A stretch of DNA of 64,000 nucleotides from Nisaea denitrificans DSM 18348 (GCF_000426505.1 NZ_AUFM01000018.1:124001-188000); one strand, 5' to 3'. Shown: positions 18,157-27,442, counted from the stretch's first letter. The notes: generated by a model from the sequence alone, not told the origin. Numbers and translations: made by a program.

Positions 18157-19926
18157 ATGCTTAAATTTCTGAAAGGGCTCTTGATCAGTTTCGGGGTCCT
18201 GTTCCTGGTTCTGATCGTCGGTGGCATCGTCGGCCTGCGCTATGTGGCGAGCCAATGGCAGCCAGAGCCCCTCCCCGAGCATATGGTCCTCTCCCTCACG
18301 CTGAAGCCCGAGCTGCGCGAGACATCGGTCGGCGCACTTCCTTTCGAGAACGTCTTCAATCCCGGCTCCCCTTCGCTGCTGGACCTCGTGAACATTCTGA
18401 AAACGGCAAGCGAAGATGAACGCGTTCAGGGCCTGTTCCTCGATCTTTCCGCCGCCGACGTTCGCCCGGCCGAAGCGCAGGAGCTGAGAGAGGCGATCTC
18501 TCGCTTCCGGGCCAGCGGCCGTTTCGTACAAGCCTATGCGGACAGCCTGGAAGGCAATGGCGGGATCTCGACCTATCACCTTGCGACCGGCGCGGAGAGC
18601 ATCGCCCTGCAGCCCTCCGGACTGCTCGACATCCGCGGCATAAGCCTCTCAACGCCGTTTTTCGGCGAGGCGCTGGAAAAACTCGGGATCGAAGCCGACT
18701 TCCGCACCCGCCACGAATACAAGGGCGCCGCAGCGTCCATGACGAGCGCGGCGTTCCCGGCCCCGATCCGGCAGAATTATCGTCGGCTTGTGGACTCGCT
18801 CTACGCCGGGATTGCCGCCGATATCGCCACCGCACGGCGGCTCTCCCCGTCTTCGGTGAACGGACTCATCGATACAGCTCCGCTGACAGCGGGAGAAGCC
18901 AAGAGCAACGGCCTGATCGATCAGATGCTTTACCGCGACCAGGCAATCGACGCAGCCAGAGCACGGGCGGACGGCGCCAGACTGGTCCCGCTCACCCGCT
19001 ACTGGAACGATGCGGGTACGGAAAACGACGATGAAACCCCGACGCGGATCGCGGTCATCGCGGTCGACGGTCCGATCGTGCGCGGCCGCGCACCGTTGTT
19101 CGCACGCGATCGTCAGGCAGCGGCTCAAAGCATCGTCGATGCCGTCGAAGATGCCCGGAATGATACGAGGGTCAAGGCGATCATCCTCCGGGTCAGCAGC
19201 CCCGGCGGCAGCTACGTGGCGTCGGACACCATTCTGCACGCCTTGTCGGCGGCCCGCGCCGATGGCATGCCCATCATTGTTTCGATGAGCGACATGGCGG
19301 CATCCGGCGGATATTTCGTCGCGCTCGCGGCAGACCATGTCGTCGCCCATCCGAACACCATCACCGGCTCCATCGGGGTTGTCAGCGGCAAGCTGAACCT
19401 GTCCGGGTTTCTGGGTGAATACGGCGTCCGGACAGACAGCGTCAGCGCCGGCCGCAATGCCGACATGTTCAGCATGACGAAGCCCTTCAGCGCCGATGAA
19501 AGTGCCCGGCTCGACGCTGTTCTGGATACTATTTACGAGGATTTCACGACCAAGGTCGCCACCGCCCGGCGCCTCGGTCCGGCGGAGGTTGACGCCGCCG
19601 CGCGCGGACGTGTGTGGAGCGGCGAAGACGCGAAACGTATCGGCCTTGTCGATGTACTCGGCGGCTATGCGGAGGCCGAAGGGCTTGCCCGGGACGCGGC
19701 CGGAATTGCCCCCGAAACCCGCACCGCCCTGGTTGCCTATCCAGAACCGCGCCAGGATCTGAACGCCTTCGTGACCGCGCTTGAGGACGGCGAGATCGGT
19801 GAATCCGTCAGTCGTCTAGACGCGCTGTTAACTTTTATACGATATCATGGAATTATAGAGTCAGTGCTAAACAGCACCGGAGGTGGCCGAATAGACGCTT
19901 CGGCGCCCCCCATAAATGTCCGCTGA
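18157..19926 (+). CDS. sppA: Signal peptide peptidase SppA, 67 kDa type
   Basis: The 589-residue inner-membrane serine protease clears released signal peptides. It has an N-terminal helix (about 8-30) and two tandem S49 domains. The general-base Lys lies in the first domain (HEYKGAAASM, Lys189) and the Ser nucleophile in the second (ASGGYF, Ser383), the arrangement of E. coli SppA. The segment VVAHPNTITGSIGVVSG follows the Ser as in the family. The next gene begins 10 bp after the stop and is probably co-transcribed. Confidence 0.94.
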   Translation: MLKFLKGLLISFGVLFLVLIVGGIVGLRYVASQWQPEPLPEHMVLSLTLKPELRETSVGALPFENVFNPGSPSLLDLVNILKTASEDERVQGLFLDLSAADVRPAEAQELREAISRFRASGRFVQAYADSLEGNGGISTYHLATGAESIALQPSGLLDIRGISLSTPFFGEALEKLGIEADFRTRHEYKGAAASMTSAAFPAPIRQNYRRLVDSLYAGIAADIATARRLSPSSVNGLIDTAPLTAGEAKSNGLIDQMLYRDQAIDAARARADGARLVPLTRYWNDAGTENDDETPTRIAVIAVDGPIVRGRAPLFARDRQAAAQSIVDAVEDARNDTRVKAIILRVSSPGGSYVASDTILHALSAARADGMPIIVSMSDMAASGGYFVALAADHVVAHPNTITGSIGVVSGKLNLSGFLGEYGVRTDSVSAGRNADMFSMTKPFSADESARLDAVLDTIYEDFTTKVATARRLGPAEVDAAARGRVWSGEDAKRIGLVDVLGGYAEAEGLARDAAGIAPETRTALVAYPEPRQDLNAFVTALEDGEIGESVSRLDALLTFIRYHGIIESVLNSTGGGRIDASAPPINVR

Positions 19927-19936
19927 GGAGAATCCG

Positions 19937-20419
19937 ATGCCGCGACTTATGCCTGTCTTCGGGCTGGCCATCCTGCTTGCGATGAGCCACGGCCCCCACG
20001 CGCTGGCCGCCAGCGAGGGCGACGAAGCGAACGCAAAAGTCGAGGCTGAGCGCCTGCAGAAGGACAAGGACCAGCGTAAAAAGGACAAAAAGTTCAATCG
20101 CGACATTACCTACCGGCACGCCATCGGGCCGGACGTGCTGCCGCTGGGTCCGTTTACCATTTCGCTCTATATCGACGGGCGCCTGACGGAGCACCGCCTC
20201 AAGGTCGCGCTGCAAGCGGTAGACACGGCCAAGAAAAGTGAACTCGAGGCCGCCAAGACACAGCTCTACGGGATCGTTTATCCGCTCTGCCTCAAGCTGT
20301 TTGAAAAAGGCCGGCCATCCTCGTCCGACATCCTTGCTTTCAAGGCGCAGGTACAAAAGAACGTGTCGACCCGGTTCAAGGACAGCCTGAAGGGCGTCTA
20401 CATCGAGTCAGTCCTCTAG
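19937..20419 (+). CDS. Predicted exported protein, FliL-like pattern only
   Basis: This 160-residue protein has a signal peptide (about 1-25, ending HALA). A highly charged Lys/Glu/Asp segment (about 30-50) follows, then a compact domain with PDVLPLGPFTISLYIDGRLTEHRLKVALQAVD. The hydrophobic start, charged linker and small sensory-like domain recall FliL-type proteins, but I cannot assign it. GAGGAG precedes ATG 19937, favouring this start over an upstream in-frame ATG inside sppA. It is coupled to sppA. Confidence 0.6.
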   Translation: MPRLMPVFGLAILLAMSHGPHALAASEGDEANAKVEAERLQKDKDQRKKDKKFNRDITYRHAIGPDVLPLGPFTISLYIDGRLTEHRLKVALQAVDTAKKSELEAAKTQLYGIVYPLCLKLFEKGRPSSSDILAFKAQVQKNVSTRFKDSLKGVYIESVL

Positions 20420-20438
20420 GGACAGCCTACTCTCGGGA

Positions 20439-22064
20439 TCAGAGCGCCCTCGCCTGATCCCGCAGCACGAATTTCTGGATCTTGCCGGTCGAGGTTTTCG
20501 GCAACTCGCCGAATACCACGGTTTTCGGCACCTTGAAATGCGCCATTTTCTCCCGGCAGAAAGCGATCAGATCCGCCTCGCTGACCGTCGCCCCTTTCTT
20601 CAGGGTGACGAAGGCGCAGGGCGTCTCTCCCCATTTCTCGTCCGGCCGCGCCACCACGGCCGCGTCCAGCACGGCCGGATGCCTGTACAGCACGCCTTCA
20701 ATCTCGATGGTCGAAATGTTTTCGCCGCCGGAGATGATGATGTCCTTCGAGCGATCCTTCAGCTCGACATAGCCGTCCTCGTGCCAGACCCCGAGATCGC
20801 CGGTATGGAACCAGCCGCCCCGAAAGGCGTCATCGGTGGCTTTCGGGTTCTTCAGATAGCCCTTCATGACGATATTGCCGCGCATGAAGACCTCGCCCAT
20901 GGTCTCACCGTCCTGCGGTACCGGCTCCAGGGTTTCCGCCCCGGCAACCATCAGGCCTTCCTGCACCGGATAGCGCACGCCCTGCCGTGACTTCAGCCGG
21001 GCCTGCTCCTCGATCGGCAGGCCGTTCCATTCCTCGTGCCATTCGCAGACCACCGCCGGTCCATAGACCTCTGTCAGGCCGTAGACATGGGTAATTTTGA
21101 CGCCCTTTGCCTCCATGCCCTCGATCACGGAAGCAGGCGGAGCGGAGGCGGCGGTCATCATCTGCACCTGATGATCCCACTCCCGGCTGTCCTCTTCCGG
21201 TGCGTTCAGCAGCATCGACATGATGACCGGCGCGCCGCAGAGATGGGTCACGCCATGATCGGCGATGGCATCGTTGATGTCCTTGGCGGCGGTCCGGCGC
21301 AGGCAGACATGGGTGCCGCCCAGCATGGTGATGGTCCAGGGGAAGCACCAGCCGTTGCAGTGGAACATCGGCAGGGTCCAGAGATAGATCGGGTGGTGCG
21401 CCATGCCCCAGACCATCGCATTGCCCAAAGCGTTCAGATAGGCGCCCCGATGGTGATAGACCACGCCCTTCGGATTGCCCGTTGTGCCGGACGTGTAGTT
21501 CAGCGCGATGGCGTCCCATTCGTCACCCGGCGGCACGGCGGCGAAATCCGGATCGCCGGTCAGAAGGAACGCTTCATATTCCATCTCGCCGAGGCGCTCG
21601 CCGGAGGTTGCCGCCGGATCCTCGACATCGATGACAAGGATATCCCGCGTCACCTGTTTCAGCGCCTCCCGGATCACCGGCGCGAACTCGGTATCGGTCA
21701 GCAGCACGCTGGCCTCGCCATGCTCCAGGATGAAGGCGATGGTCGGCGCGTCGAGCCGGACATTCATGGCGTTCAGCACGCCGCCGGTCATCGGCACCGC
21801 GAGGCTTGCTTCGAACGCAGCGGTGATATTCGGCGCCATCACGGCAACCGTCCTGCCCTTGCCGATGCCGCGTTTCGCCAGCGCGGAAGCCAGGCGATGG
21901 CAGCGCTCCCGCGTCTCGGCCCAGGTGAAGCGACGGTCCCCGTCGATAACGGAAGCCCTGGTCGGGAAAACAGCGGCGGTTCTGGTCAGAAATGAAATTG
22001 GTGTCATCGGCACATAGTTCGCCGCGTTCCGGTCCAGATTTTCCTCGAACGGATTCCCGCTCAT
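20439..22064 (-). CDS. AMP-forming acyl-CoA synthetase (medium/long-chain type)
   Basis: This 541-residue ligase activates carboxylic acids as acyl-adenylates, then thioesters. The P-loop-like motif YTSGTTGNPKG is at about residues 178-188, the adenylate motif is VYGLTEVYGP, the hinge region contains GWFHTGDLG, and the catalytic Lys is in LPKTSTGKIQK near the C-terminus. The N-terminus resembles FadD-like proteins (FLTRTAAVFPTRASVIDGDRRFTW). AGGGGGA lies before ATG 22064. The chain length is not predictable; it is divergent from a PhyH dioxygenase. Confidence 0.92.
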   Translation of the reverse strand: MSGNPFEENLDRNAANYVPMTPISFLTRTAAVFPTRASVIDGDRRFTWAETRERCHRLASALAKRGIGKGRTVAVMAPNITAAFEASLAVPMTGGVLNAMNVRLDAPTIAFILEHGEASVLLTDTEFAPVIREALKQVTRDILVIDVEDPAATSGERLGEMEYEAFLLTGDPDFAAVPPGDEWDAIALNYTSGTTGNPKGVVYHHRGAYLNALGNAMVWGMAHHPIYLWTLPMFHCNGWCFPWTITMLGGTHVCLRRTAAKDINDAIADHGVTHLCGAPVIMSMLLNAPEEDSREWDHQVQMMTAASAPPASVIEGMEAKGVKITHVYGLTEVYGPAVVCEWHEEWNGLPIEEQARLKSRQGVRYPVQEGLMVAGAETLEPVPQDGETMGEVFMRGNIVMKGYLKNPKATDDAFRGGWFHTGDLGVWHEDGYVELKDRSKDIIISGGENISTIEIEGVLYRHPAVLDAAVVARPDEKWGETPCAFVTLKKGATVSEADLIAFCREKMAHFKVPKTVVFGELPKTSTGKIQKFVLRDQARAL

Positions 22065-22221
22065 TCCGCTGTTCCCCCTGATTTTTGGCCGGTCCGGCCC
22101 TTCGCTGTGCCGAAGGCTAACGTCCGAAGGACCGGGCTGCAATGCGCGCGGCATTTTAGGTCATTGCGGAGCCGGGTTCGGCAGGGTTAGCCTTCGGGTT
22201 CCTGCCTTCCGGAGCCATCCC

Positions 22222-23019
22222 ATGCTGCATCCACTTCTCACCCAGACTCTGGTCGACGCCTATTGGCGCGACGGCGCCGTCCTGATCAAGGGCCTGTTCA
22301 AGGGCTATGTCGACCGGATTGCCGCTGGCATCGAGCGCAATCTGGCCGAGCCGGGTCCGTTCGCCGGGGACAATCTGAAGCCAGGGGAAGGCGGCCGCTT
22401 CTTCGAGGATTACTGCAACTGGGAGCGCATCCCGGAATTCGCCGATGTGGTCAGGAACTCGCCGGCCGCCGAAGTTGCAGCAGGTCTGATGGGCTCGAAG
22501 AAAACCCAGATGTTTCACGAGCATGTCTTGGTGAAGGAGCCGGGGACTTCCAAACCGACGCCCTGGCATCAGGACAGCCCGTATTACTTCGTCGACGGCA
22601 TGCAGAATGTCAGCTTCTGGGCGCCGGTCGATCCGGTGACCGATGCCTCCCTGCGCTGTGTCGCCGGCTCGCACCGCTGGGAGAAGGAAGTCCTGCCGAC
22701 GCGCTGGCTCTCCGACACCAATTTCTATCCGGGCGATGACGATTACATGCCGATCCCCGATCCCGACGCCGAAGGCATGCCTATCGTCGAATGGCCGCTG
22801 GAGCCGGGCGATGCCGTCGCCTTCCATTTCCGCAATCTGCACGGCACCCGCGGCAACGAGACCGGCAACCGGCGGCGGGCCTTCTCGCTCCGCCTTGTCG
22901 GTGACGATGCCCGCTATGTGGAACGCCCCGGCCCGACCTCCCCGCCTTTTCCGGGCCACGACATGAAACCGGGGCAGGTGCTTCGGGAAGACTGGTTTCC
23001 GTTTCTTTACTCCACCTGA
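22222..23019 (+). CDS. Phytanoyl-CoA dioxygenase (PhyH) family protein
   Basis: This 265-residue Fe(II)/2-oxoglutarate-type oxygenase has the metal triad H-x-D in WHQDSPYYF (about residue 115) and the distal His in FHFRNLHGT, with a following Arg in NRRRAFSLRLVG for 2-oxoglutarate. It is first in a three-gene cluster with a cupin and an M20 amidohydrolase, spaced 17 and 19 bp apart, which suggests a small catabolic pathway. GGAG precedes ATG 22222. The natural substrate is unknown; the divergent neighbour is an acyl-CoA ligase. Confidence 0.88.
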   Translation: MLHPLLTQTLVDAYWRDGAVLIKGLFKGYVDRIAAGIERNLAEPGPFAGDNLKPGEGGRFFEDYCNWERIPEFADVVRNSPAAEVAAGLMGSKKTQMFHEHVLVKEPGTSKPTPWHQDSPYYFVDGMQNVSFWAPVDPVTDASLRCVAGSHRWEKEVLPTRWLSDTNFYPGDDDYMPIPDPDAEGMPIVEWPLEPGDAVAFHFRNLHGTRGNETGNRRRAFSLRLVGDDARYVERPGPTSPPFPGHDMKPGQVLREDWFPFLYST

Positions 23020-23036
23020 TCCGGAAGGAAATCGCC

Positions 23037-23327
23037 ATGACCGAGGCCCGCCCTCAAGCCGTTCCCACGACCCTGCTGGACGACGACGTCGTCCGCATCA
23101 CCCGGTGGGATTTCCAGCCCGGCGCCGAAACAGGCCATCATGTCCACGGCATGGGCTATGTCGTCGTGCCGATGACCGACTGCCAGTTCCTGCTGGAAGA
23201 GCCGGCAGGCCCGCGCCGCGTCGACATGGCTACCGGTGCCGCCTACCGGCGCGATGCCGGGGTCGAACATAACGTGGTCAATGGCGGCGACGCGCCGATG
23301 GCCTTCATCGAGATCGAATACAAGTAA
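23037..23327 (+). CDS. Small cupin-domain protein
   Basis: This 96-residue single-domain cupin has WDFQPGAETGHHVHGMGYVVV, the first metal motif with His residues, and GVEHNVVNGGDAPMAFIEIEYK as the second. Such proteins bind a metal and act as isomerases, dioxygenases or sensors. GGAAGG lies 7-12 bases before ATG 23037. It sits between the PhyH gene and the amidohydrolase, so it probably processes the same compound. Nothing more specific can be stated. Confidence 0.85.
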   Translation: MTEARPQAVPTTLLDDDVVRITRWDFQPGAETGHHVHGMGYVVVPMTDCQFLLEEPAGPRRVDMATGAAYRRDAGVEHNVVNGGDAPMAFIEIEYK

Positions 23328-23346
23328 ACAGGATCGACCGGACACC

Positions 23347-24519
23347 ATGCGCAACTTCGACCATTTCCTGACACCGGAAGAAGAAGAAACCCTCGTCGCC
23401 TTCCGGCACGGCCTGCACCGCCACCCGGAGCTTTCCGGCGAGGAAGAATGGACCGCACGGCAGGTCGCGGAGTTCGTCGGCGCCCGTTCACCCGACAAGG
23501 TGCTGACAGGCCTTGGCGGGCACGGGGTCGCGGCGATCTATGAAGGCGCGGAGCCGGGACCGACATTGCTTGTCCGGTCCGAACTCGATGCCCTGCCGAT
23601 CCAGGAACTCTCCGGCCTCGACTACAGCTCTGAAATTGACGGCAAGGCCCATCTCTGCGGCCATGACGGCCACACGACCACATTGGCCGCGCTGGCCTAC
23701 GGTCTGGAGCGGGAACGACCAGCGCGGGGCCGTGTCGTGCTGATGTTCCAGCCGGCGGAGGAAACCGGCGCGGGCTCAGCCGCCGTGATCGCGGACCCGC
23801 GCTATGACGAGATCCGCCCGGACATGTCGATCTCCCTGCACAACATGCCGGGCATTCCCATCGGCCACGCAACGCTGGCACCGGGGATCGTCACCTGCGC
23901 CTCGCGCGGCATGGAAGTCCGGCTGACCGGCAAGACAGCTCATGCCTCCCAGCCGGAAACCGGCACCTCGCCGATGGCTGCGCTCTCCACCCTGATGCCG
24001 GCCCTGTCCGCGCTCGGCGGCGGCGACATCAAGGGCGCGCATTTCTCCATGGTCACGGTCACCCACGCGTCCATGGGCGAGCCCGCCTACGGCGTCGCCC
24101 CCGGTGCGGGACGGCTGATGGCAACGCTGCGGACAAAGTCGGACGGGGAAATGGCAGCTCTGGTGGCCGAGGCGGAAGCGATGGTCGCCGACGCCGCGAA
24201 AGCCGCCGGGCTGACATTCACGATTTCCTATGACGACGTGTTCGACCACACGGAGAACCATCCCGAAGCCGTGCAACTGCTCGAACAAGCACTGGACGGA
24301 CGTGGCGTTACCCATGATCCAGGCGACCTGCCGTTCCGTGGCTCAGAGGATTTCGGCCGCTTCGGACAGGGCTCGAAAGGCGCGATGTTCTTCCTTGGCG
24401 CCGGTGAGAACCGCCCGCATGTGCACAATCCGGATTACGTGTTTCCGGACGAGCTGATCTCCATCGGCTCGGGCGTCTTCATGCGGGCAATCCGGAACTA
24501 TCTGGGAGCTGCACGTTAG
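23347..24519 (+). CDS. M20-family amidohydrolase (hippurate/IAA-amino-acid hydrolase type)
   Basis: This 390-residue metal-dependent amidohydrolase begins FRHGLHRHPELSGEE, as M20D enzymes do, and has ELDALPIQE, GHDGHTTTL, FQPAEETGAG and SLHNMPG, the metal and catalytic segments. The late PFRGSEDFGRF contributes a further ligand. It should hydrolyse an N-acyl or N-aroyl amino acid. ATG 23347 gives the family start, and the frame extends upstream through the cupin gene without homology. Its stop codon overlaps that of the convergent gene. Confidence 0.92.
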   Translation: MRNFDHFLTPEEEETLVAFRHGLHRHPELSGEEEWTARQVAEFVGARSPDKVLTGLGGHGVAAIYEGAEPGPTLLVRSELDALPIQELSGLDYSSEIDGKAHLCGHDGHTTTLAALAYGLERERPARGRVVLMFQPAEETGAGSAAVIADPRYDEIRPDMSISLHNMPGIPIGHATLAPGIVTCASRGMEVRLTGKTAHASQPETGTSPMAALSTLMPALSALGGGDIKGAHFSMVTVTHASMGEPAYGVAPGAGRLMATLRTKSDGEMAALVAEAEAMVADAAKAAGLTFTISYDDVFDHTENHPEAVQLLEQALDGRGVTHDPGDLPFRGSEDFGRFGQGSKGAMFFLGAGENRPHVHNPDYVFPDELISIGSGVFMRAIRNYLGAAR

Positions 24520-25280
24520 GCGTAGACCGCCGACGCCCGCTCCGTCACCCAGGCCATCATGTCGCGCCATGGTCCGGGCCCGTAGCTGATCCGGGCCACG
24601 CCGAGTGCCGCCAGTTCCTGCGGAGCGGGCACGTCCGGCATGATCAGGATGTTGAGCGGCAGTGCGATTTCCTCTGCGGCGCTCCTGATCAGCTCCGGAC
24701 TCTTCAGCCCGGGCATGAAAATCCCGCTGGCGCCCGCCTCGGCGTAGGCCTTGGCGCGGGCAAGCGCCTCGTCGATCAGGCGAGGATGGTTTGCAACATC
24801 CCGGTCCTTGAGGAAGATGTCCGTGCGGGCGTTGATGAAGAACGGCAGGCCCGCATCCTCGGCGGCGGTCCGCGCGGCACGGATTCGCTCCGCCTGTTTC
24901 GTCACCGGATAGAGCCCTTCCCCGCCGACCTTCTGATCCTCGAAATTCACCCCGACGGCACCGGCGGCGATCATCCGCGCGATGTTCCTGCCCACACCGC
25001 TCGGGCCCGCCGCGTAGGCGCCTTCGAAATCGACGCTGAGCGGCAAATCGCTGGTGGCCGTGATCCGCTTCACGATCATTTCCAGCATGTCGAGCGGCAG
25101 CGCTTCGCCATCGCCGTAGCCTTGCGCACCCGCGACCGACCAGCTCCCCGTCGCCAGCGCCTTTGCCCCGGCAACGGCAACAGCCTTGGCGCTGCCCGCA
25201 TCCCAGATATTGAAGAGAATGAGCGGATCGCCCTTACGATGCAGATCCGCGAATGCCTGTGCCTTGTCCGCTTGCGACAT
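24516..25280 (-). CDS. Isocitrate lyase/PEP mutase superfamily protein
   Basis: The 254-residue TIM-barrel protein has FNIWDAGSAKAVAVAGAKAL near the start, DFEGAYAA, GVNFEDQKVGG and FINARTDIF, the metal- and oxyanion-binding strands of the PEP-mutase branch. The KKCGH loop of true isocitrate lyase is absent, so a C-C lyase or phosphonate-type reaction on a 2-oxoacid is possible; the specificity is unknown. GGGGGAG precedes ATG 25280. Its first 47 bp overlap the 3' end of the ada-like gene in another frame, so the two are tightly coupled. Confidence 0.88.
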   Translation of the reverse strand: MSQADKAQAFADLHRKGDPLILFNIWDAGSAKAVAVAGAKALATGSWSVAGAQGYGDGEALPLDMLEMIVKRITATSDLPLSVDFEGAYAAGPSGVGRNIARMIAAGAVGVNFEDQKVGGEGLYPVTKQAERIRAARTAAEDAGLPFFINARTDIFLKDRDVANHPRLIDEALARAKAYAEAGASGIFMPGLKSPELIRSAAEEIALPLNILIMPDVPAPQELAALGVARISYGPGPWRDMMAWVTERASAVYA

Positions 25281-26349
25281 GTGTTTGTTCTCCCCCTTGG
25301 CTTGCATAGGCCTGTTCAAGCTCGATCAGTTTCTGTTTGCGCCAGATCCCGCCGCCATACCCGGTCAGCGAGCCGTCGGCCCCGATCACCCGGTGGCAGG
25401 GAATGGCGATGGCTATCTGGTTCGCGCCATTGGCGCGCGCGACTGCCCGGGTCGCGGACGGGCGGCCGATGGCCTTAGCCAGATCGCTGTAGCTCCGCGT
25501 CGCGCCCGCCGGGATGCGTCGCAGTTCCAGCCAGACCTCCCGCGTGAAGGGGCTGCCGTGATAGGTCATCGGCGTTTCAAACCGGGCGCCCTCTCCCGAG
25601 AAATAGGCCTTCAGCTCGGCCTCGATCTGCTCCGTCGGAGCAAAGCGGCCGATACCGATGCCACCGCGCGTCGCATCGCGCAGCCGCTTCAACTCGCGCG
25701 GCAAAGCCTTGCGGTCGACAAATTCCAGAAGATGCAGGCTGGAGCGGTCGCTGACCGCGACCAGCGCACCGATCGGGCTGTCGATCCAATCCGCTTTCAG
25801 GAATTCCTCACCGGTGAAGCTTGCGGGCGACTGGCCGAGCAGCCGGGCGAAGGCAGAACGAAACCCGCTCGGCGAGTCGAACCCGGCCTCAAGCTGCGCA
25901 TCGATCACGCGGCCGCCATCCGACAGGGTGACGAACCCGTCCCGCAAGCGGCTGAGCCGGGCCATTTCAAGGAAGGTCACGCCGAACTGGCGCTTGAAAC
26001 TGCGCCGCACGGTCGAGGGGTCGAGACCAAGCGCGATGACGTCCGCCTCGGTCCAGCGCCGCGCCGGGTCGTCCTCAAAGGCGGCGACGAGAATCTTCAC
26101 CGCCGGATCGGCCTCCGCCGCCGTCGCCACCGGCTTGCATCGCTTGCAGGGCCGGAAGCCGGACTCGATGCATTCACCGACCGTGGCAAAGAAACGGCAA
26201 TTTTCCGGTTTTGGGTTACGCGCCGGGCAGTTCAGCCGACAGAAGATCCCGGTCGAGGTGACGCCGACATAGACCCTGCCGTCATAGGCCGGGTCCCGCC
26301 GGACAAGGGCGTCGTAGAGGAGGTCATGATTTTCAATGTCGTACAGCAT
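25234..26349 (-). CDS. ada: Ada: bifunctional DNA methyl-transfer repair protein and AraC-type regulator
   Basis: The 371-residue protein has the full Ada layout. The N-terminal zinc domain (about 1-80) has Cys residues in FCRLNCPARNPKPENC and PCKRCKP, the first being the methylphosphotriester acceptor. An AraC helix-turn-helix lies at about 90-180. The C-terminal O6-methylguanine transferase carries IAIPCHRVIGADG with the acceptor Cys. It repairs alkylated DNA and activates its own regulon once methylated. The C-terminus is about 20 residues longer than usual and runs into the next gene. Confidence 0.95.
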   Translation of the reverse strand: MLYDIENHDLLYDALVRRDPAYDGRVYVGVTSTGIFCRLNCPARNPKPENCRFFATVGECIESGFRPCKRCKPVATAAEADPAVKILVAAFEDDPARRWTEADVIALGLDPSTVRRSFKRQFGVTFLEMARLSRLRDGFVTLSDGGRVIDAQLEAGFDSPSGFRSAFARLLGQSPASFTGEEFLKADWIDSPIGALVAVSDRSSLHLLEFVDRKALPRELKRLRDATRGGIGIGRFAPTEQIEAELKAYFSGEGARFETPMTYHGSPFTREVWLELRRIPAGATRSYSDLAKAIGRPSATRAVARANGANQIAIAIPCHRVIGADGSLTGYGGGIWRKQKLIELEQAYASQGGEQTHVASGQGTGIRGSAS

Positions 26350-26482
26350 GCCCCTCCTCTATCAAACCGCGCCCGGAGCGTACGCCGATTTTCGGGCAGC
26401 TATATTTCTTTTCGCTGTCTCAACGATGAAAGATCACTGTCCCCGCTCTTCCCCTGCGCCGTCATCCCTGCACTCCTCTCTT

Positions 26483-26568
26483 CGTCATTCCCGCGTACGC
26501 GGGGACCCAGGGAGCGAAGAGCCGGGCTCCATGATCGACTGGGTCCCTGCTCTCCGGCAGGGATGACG
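26483..26568. repeat. REP-like palindromic repeat element
   Basis: The 86-bp element starts CGTCATTCCCGCG and ends CAGGGATGACG, with inner GGGACCCAG and CTGGGTCCC arms. It is an imperfect long hairpin of the widely dispersed proteobacterial type whose ends read CGTCATTCCCGC. A partial GTCATCCCTG copy lies just upstream at 26461. It occupies the otherwise empty gap between the ada and phzF-like genes. Confidence 0.7.
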
Positions 26569-26608
26569 ATGTGAGGGAAAAGCCGGGATGAGGACCGTTG
26601 AAGTGGCC

Positions 26609-27415
26609 TCAGATCTCGATATGGCCCGAGAGATAGCGCGCGGCCTTGCCTGCCATCTCCACCCGGTCGCCTTTGAGGCTGCATTTCAGCTCCCCACCGC
26701 GGGCCGAGATCTGCCGGCCGAGCAGCTCTTTCTTGCCCAGCCGGTCCGCCCAGTAGGGGATCAGCAGGCAATGGTTCGAGCCGGTCACCGGATCCTCGTC
26801 GATACCGTGGTTCGGCGCGAAATAACGGGAGACGAAATCGACCTGCCAGCCCGGCGCCGTCGCCATTATGGAGACCGACTGGAGCCTTTTCAGGGCGCCG
26901 AAGTCCGGGCTGAGCGCACGGATCTGATCCTCGTTCTCGAACACCGCCATCAACCGGTCCCGCTCCGGCTCCTGCGGCGCATCGTAGAGTGCGACAGGTT
27001 CCGTGCCGAGGGCTTCGAAAAGCCCAGCCGGGGCGTCCCGCTTCGCCGGCGGATAGCTCGGGAAGTTCATGACGTATAGATCACCGTCCCGCCGCACCTT
27101 GAGCACACCGCTGCGGGTCCGGAAGCTGATCTCCTGACGGTCCGGCATCAGGTCGTCGAAGATCAGCGCGGCACTGGCGAGGGTCGCATGGCCGCACAGA
27201 TCGACCTCCACCGCCGGTGTGAACCAGCGCAGGTGGAAGTCGGCCTCGCCTGTGTCGTCGGGGACGAAGAATGCGGTTTCCGCCAGATTGTTCTCGGCTG
27301 CGATCGACTGCATGGTCGGATCGGTCAGCCAGCTGTAGAGCGGACAAATGGCCGCCGGATTGCCCCCGAACACATTCTCGGTAAAGGCATCGATCTGGTA
27401 AATTGGAACCCGCAT
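26609..27415 (-). CDS. PhzF-family isomerase/epimerase
   Basis: This 268-residue protein has the PhzF fold signature: YQIDAFTENVFGGNPAAICPL at the start, AAENNLAETAFF carrying the catalytic Glu (AENNLAET), the RWFTPAVEVDLCGHATLA motif, and the late DEDPVTGSNHCLL. Family members act in phenazine synthesis, but most bacterial ones are uncharacterised isomerases. It follows alaX by 27 bp and probably is the last gene of the dehydratase-alaX-phzF transcript. GAAGGAAACAAGG precedes the ATG. Confidence 0.9.
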   Translation of the reverse strand: MRVPIYQIDAFTENVFGGNPAAICPLYSWLTDPTMQSIAAENNLAETAFFVPDDTGEADFHLRWFTPAVEVDLCGHATLASAALIFDDLMPDRQEISFRTRSGVLKVRRDGDLYVMNFPSYPPAKRDAPAGLFEALGTEPVALYDAPQEPERDRLMAVFENEDQIRALSPDFGALKRLQSVSIMATAPGWQVDFVSRYFAPNHGIDEDPVTGSNHCLLIPYWADRLGKKELLGRQISARGGELKCSLKGDRVEMAGKAARYLSGHIEI

Positions 27416-27442
27416 TTCCTTGTTTCCTTCTTGTACTTCCGG

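Noticed and set aside
22082-22128. Inverted GGTCC/CCGAAGG segments between the acyl-CoA ligase and PhyH genes
   Set aside because: The pairing needs several unpaired bases and looks like ordinary GC-rich sequence.
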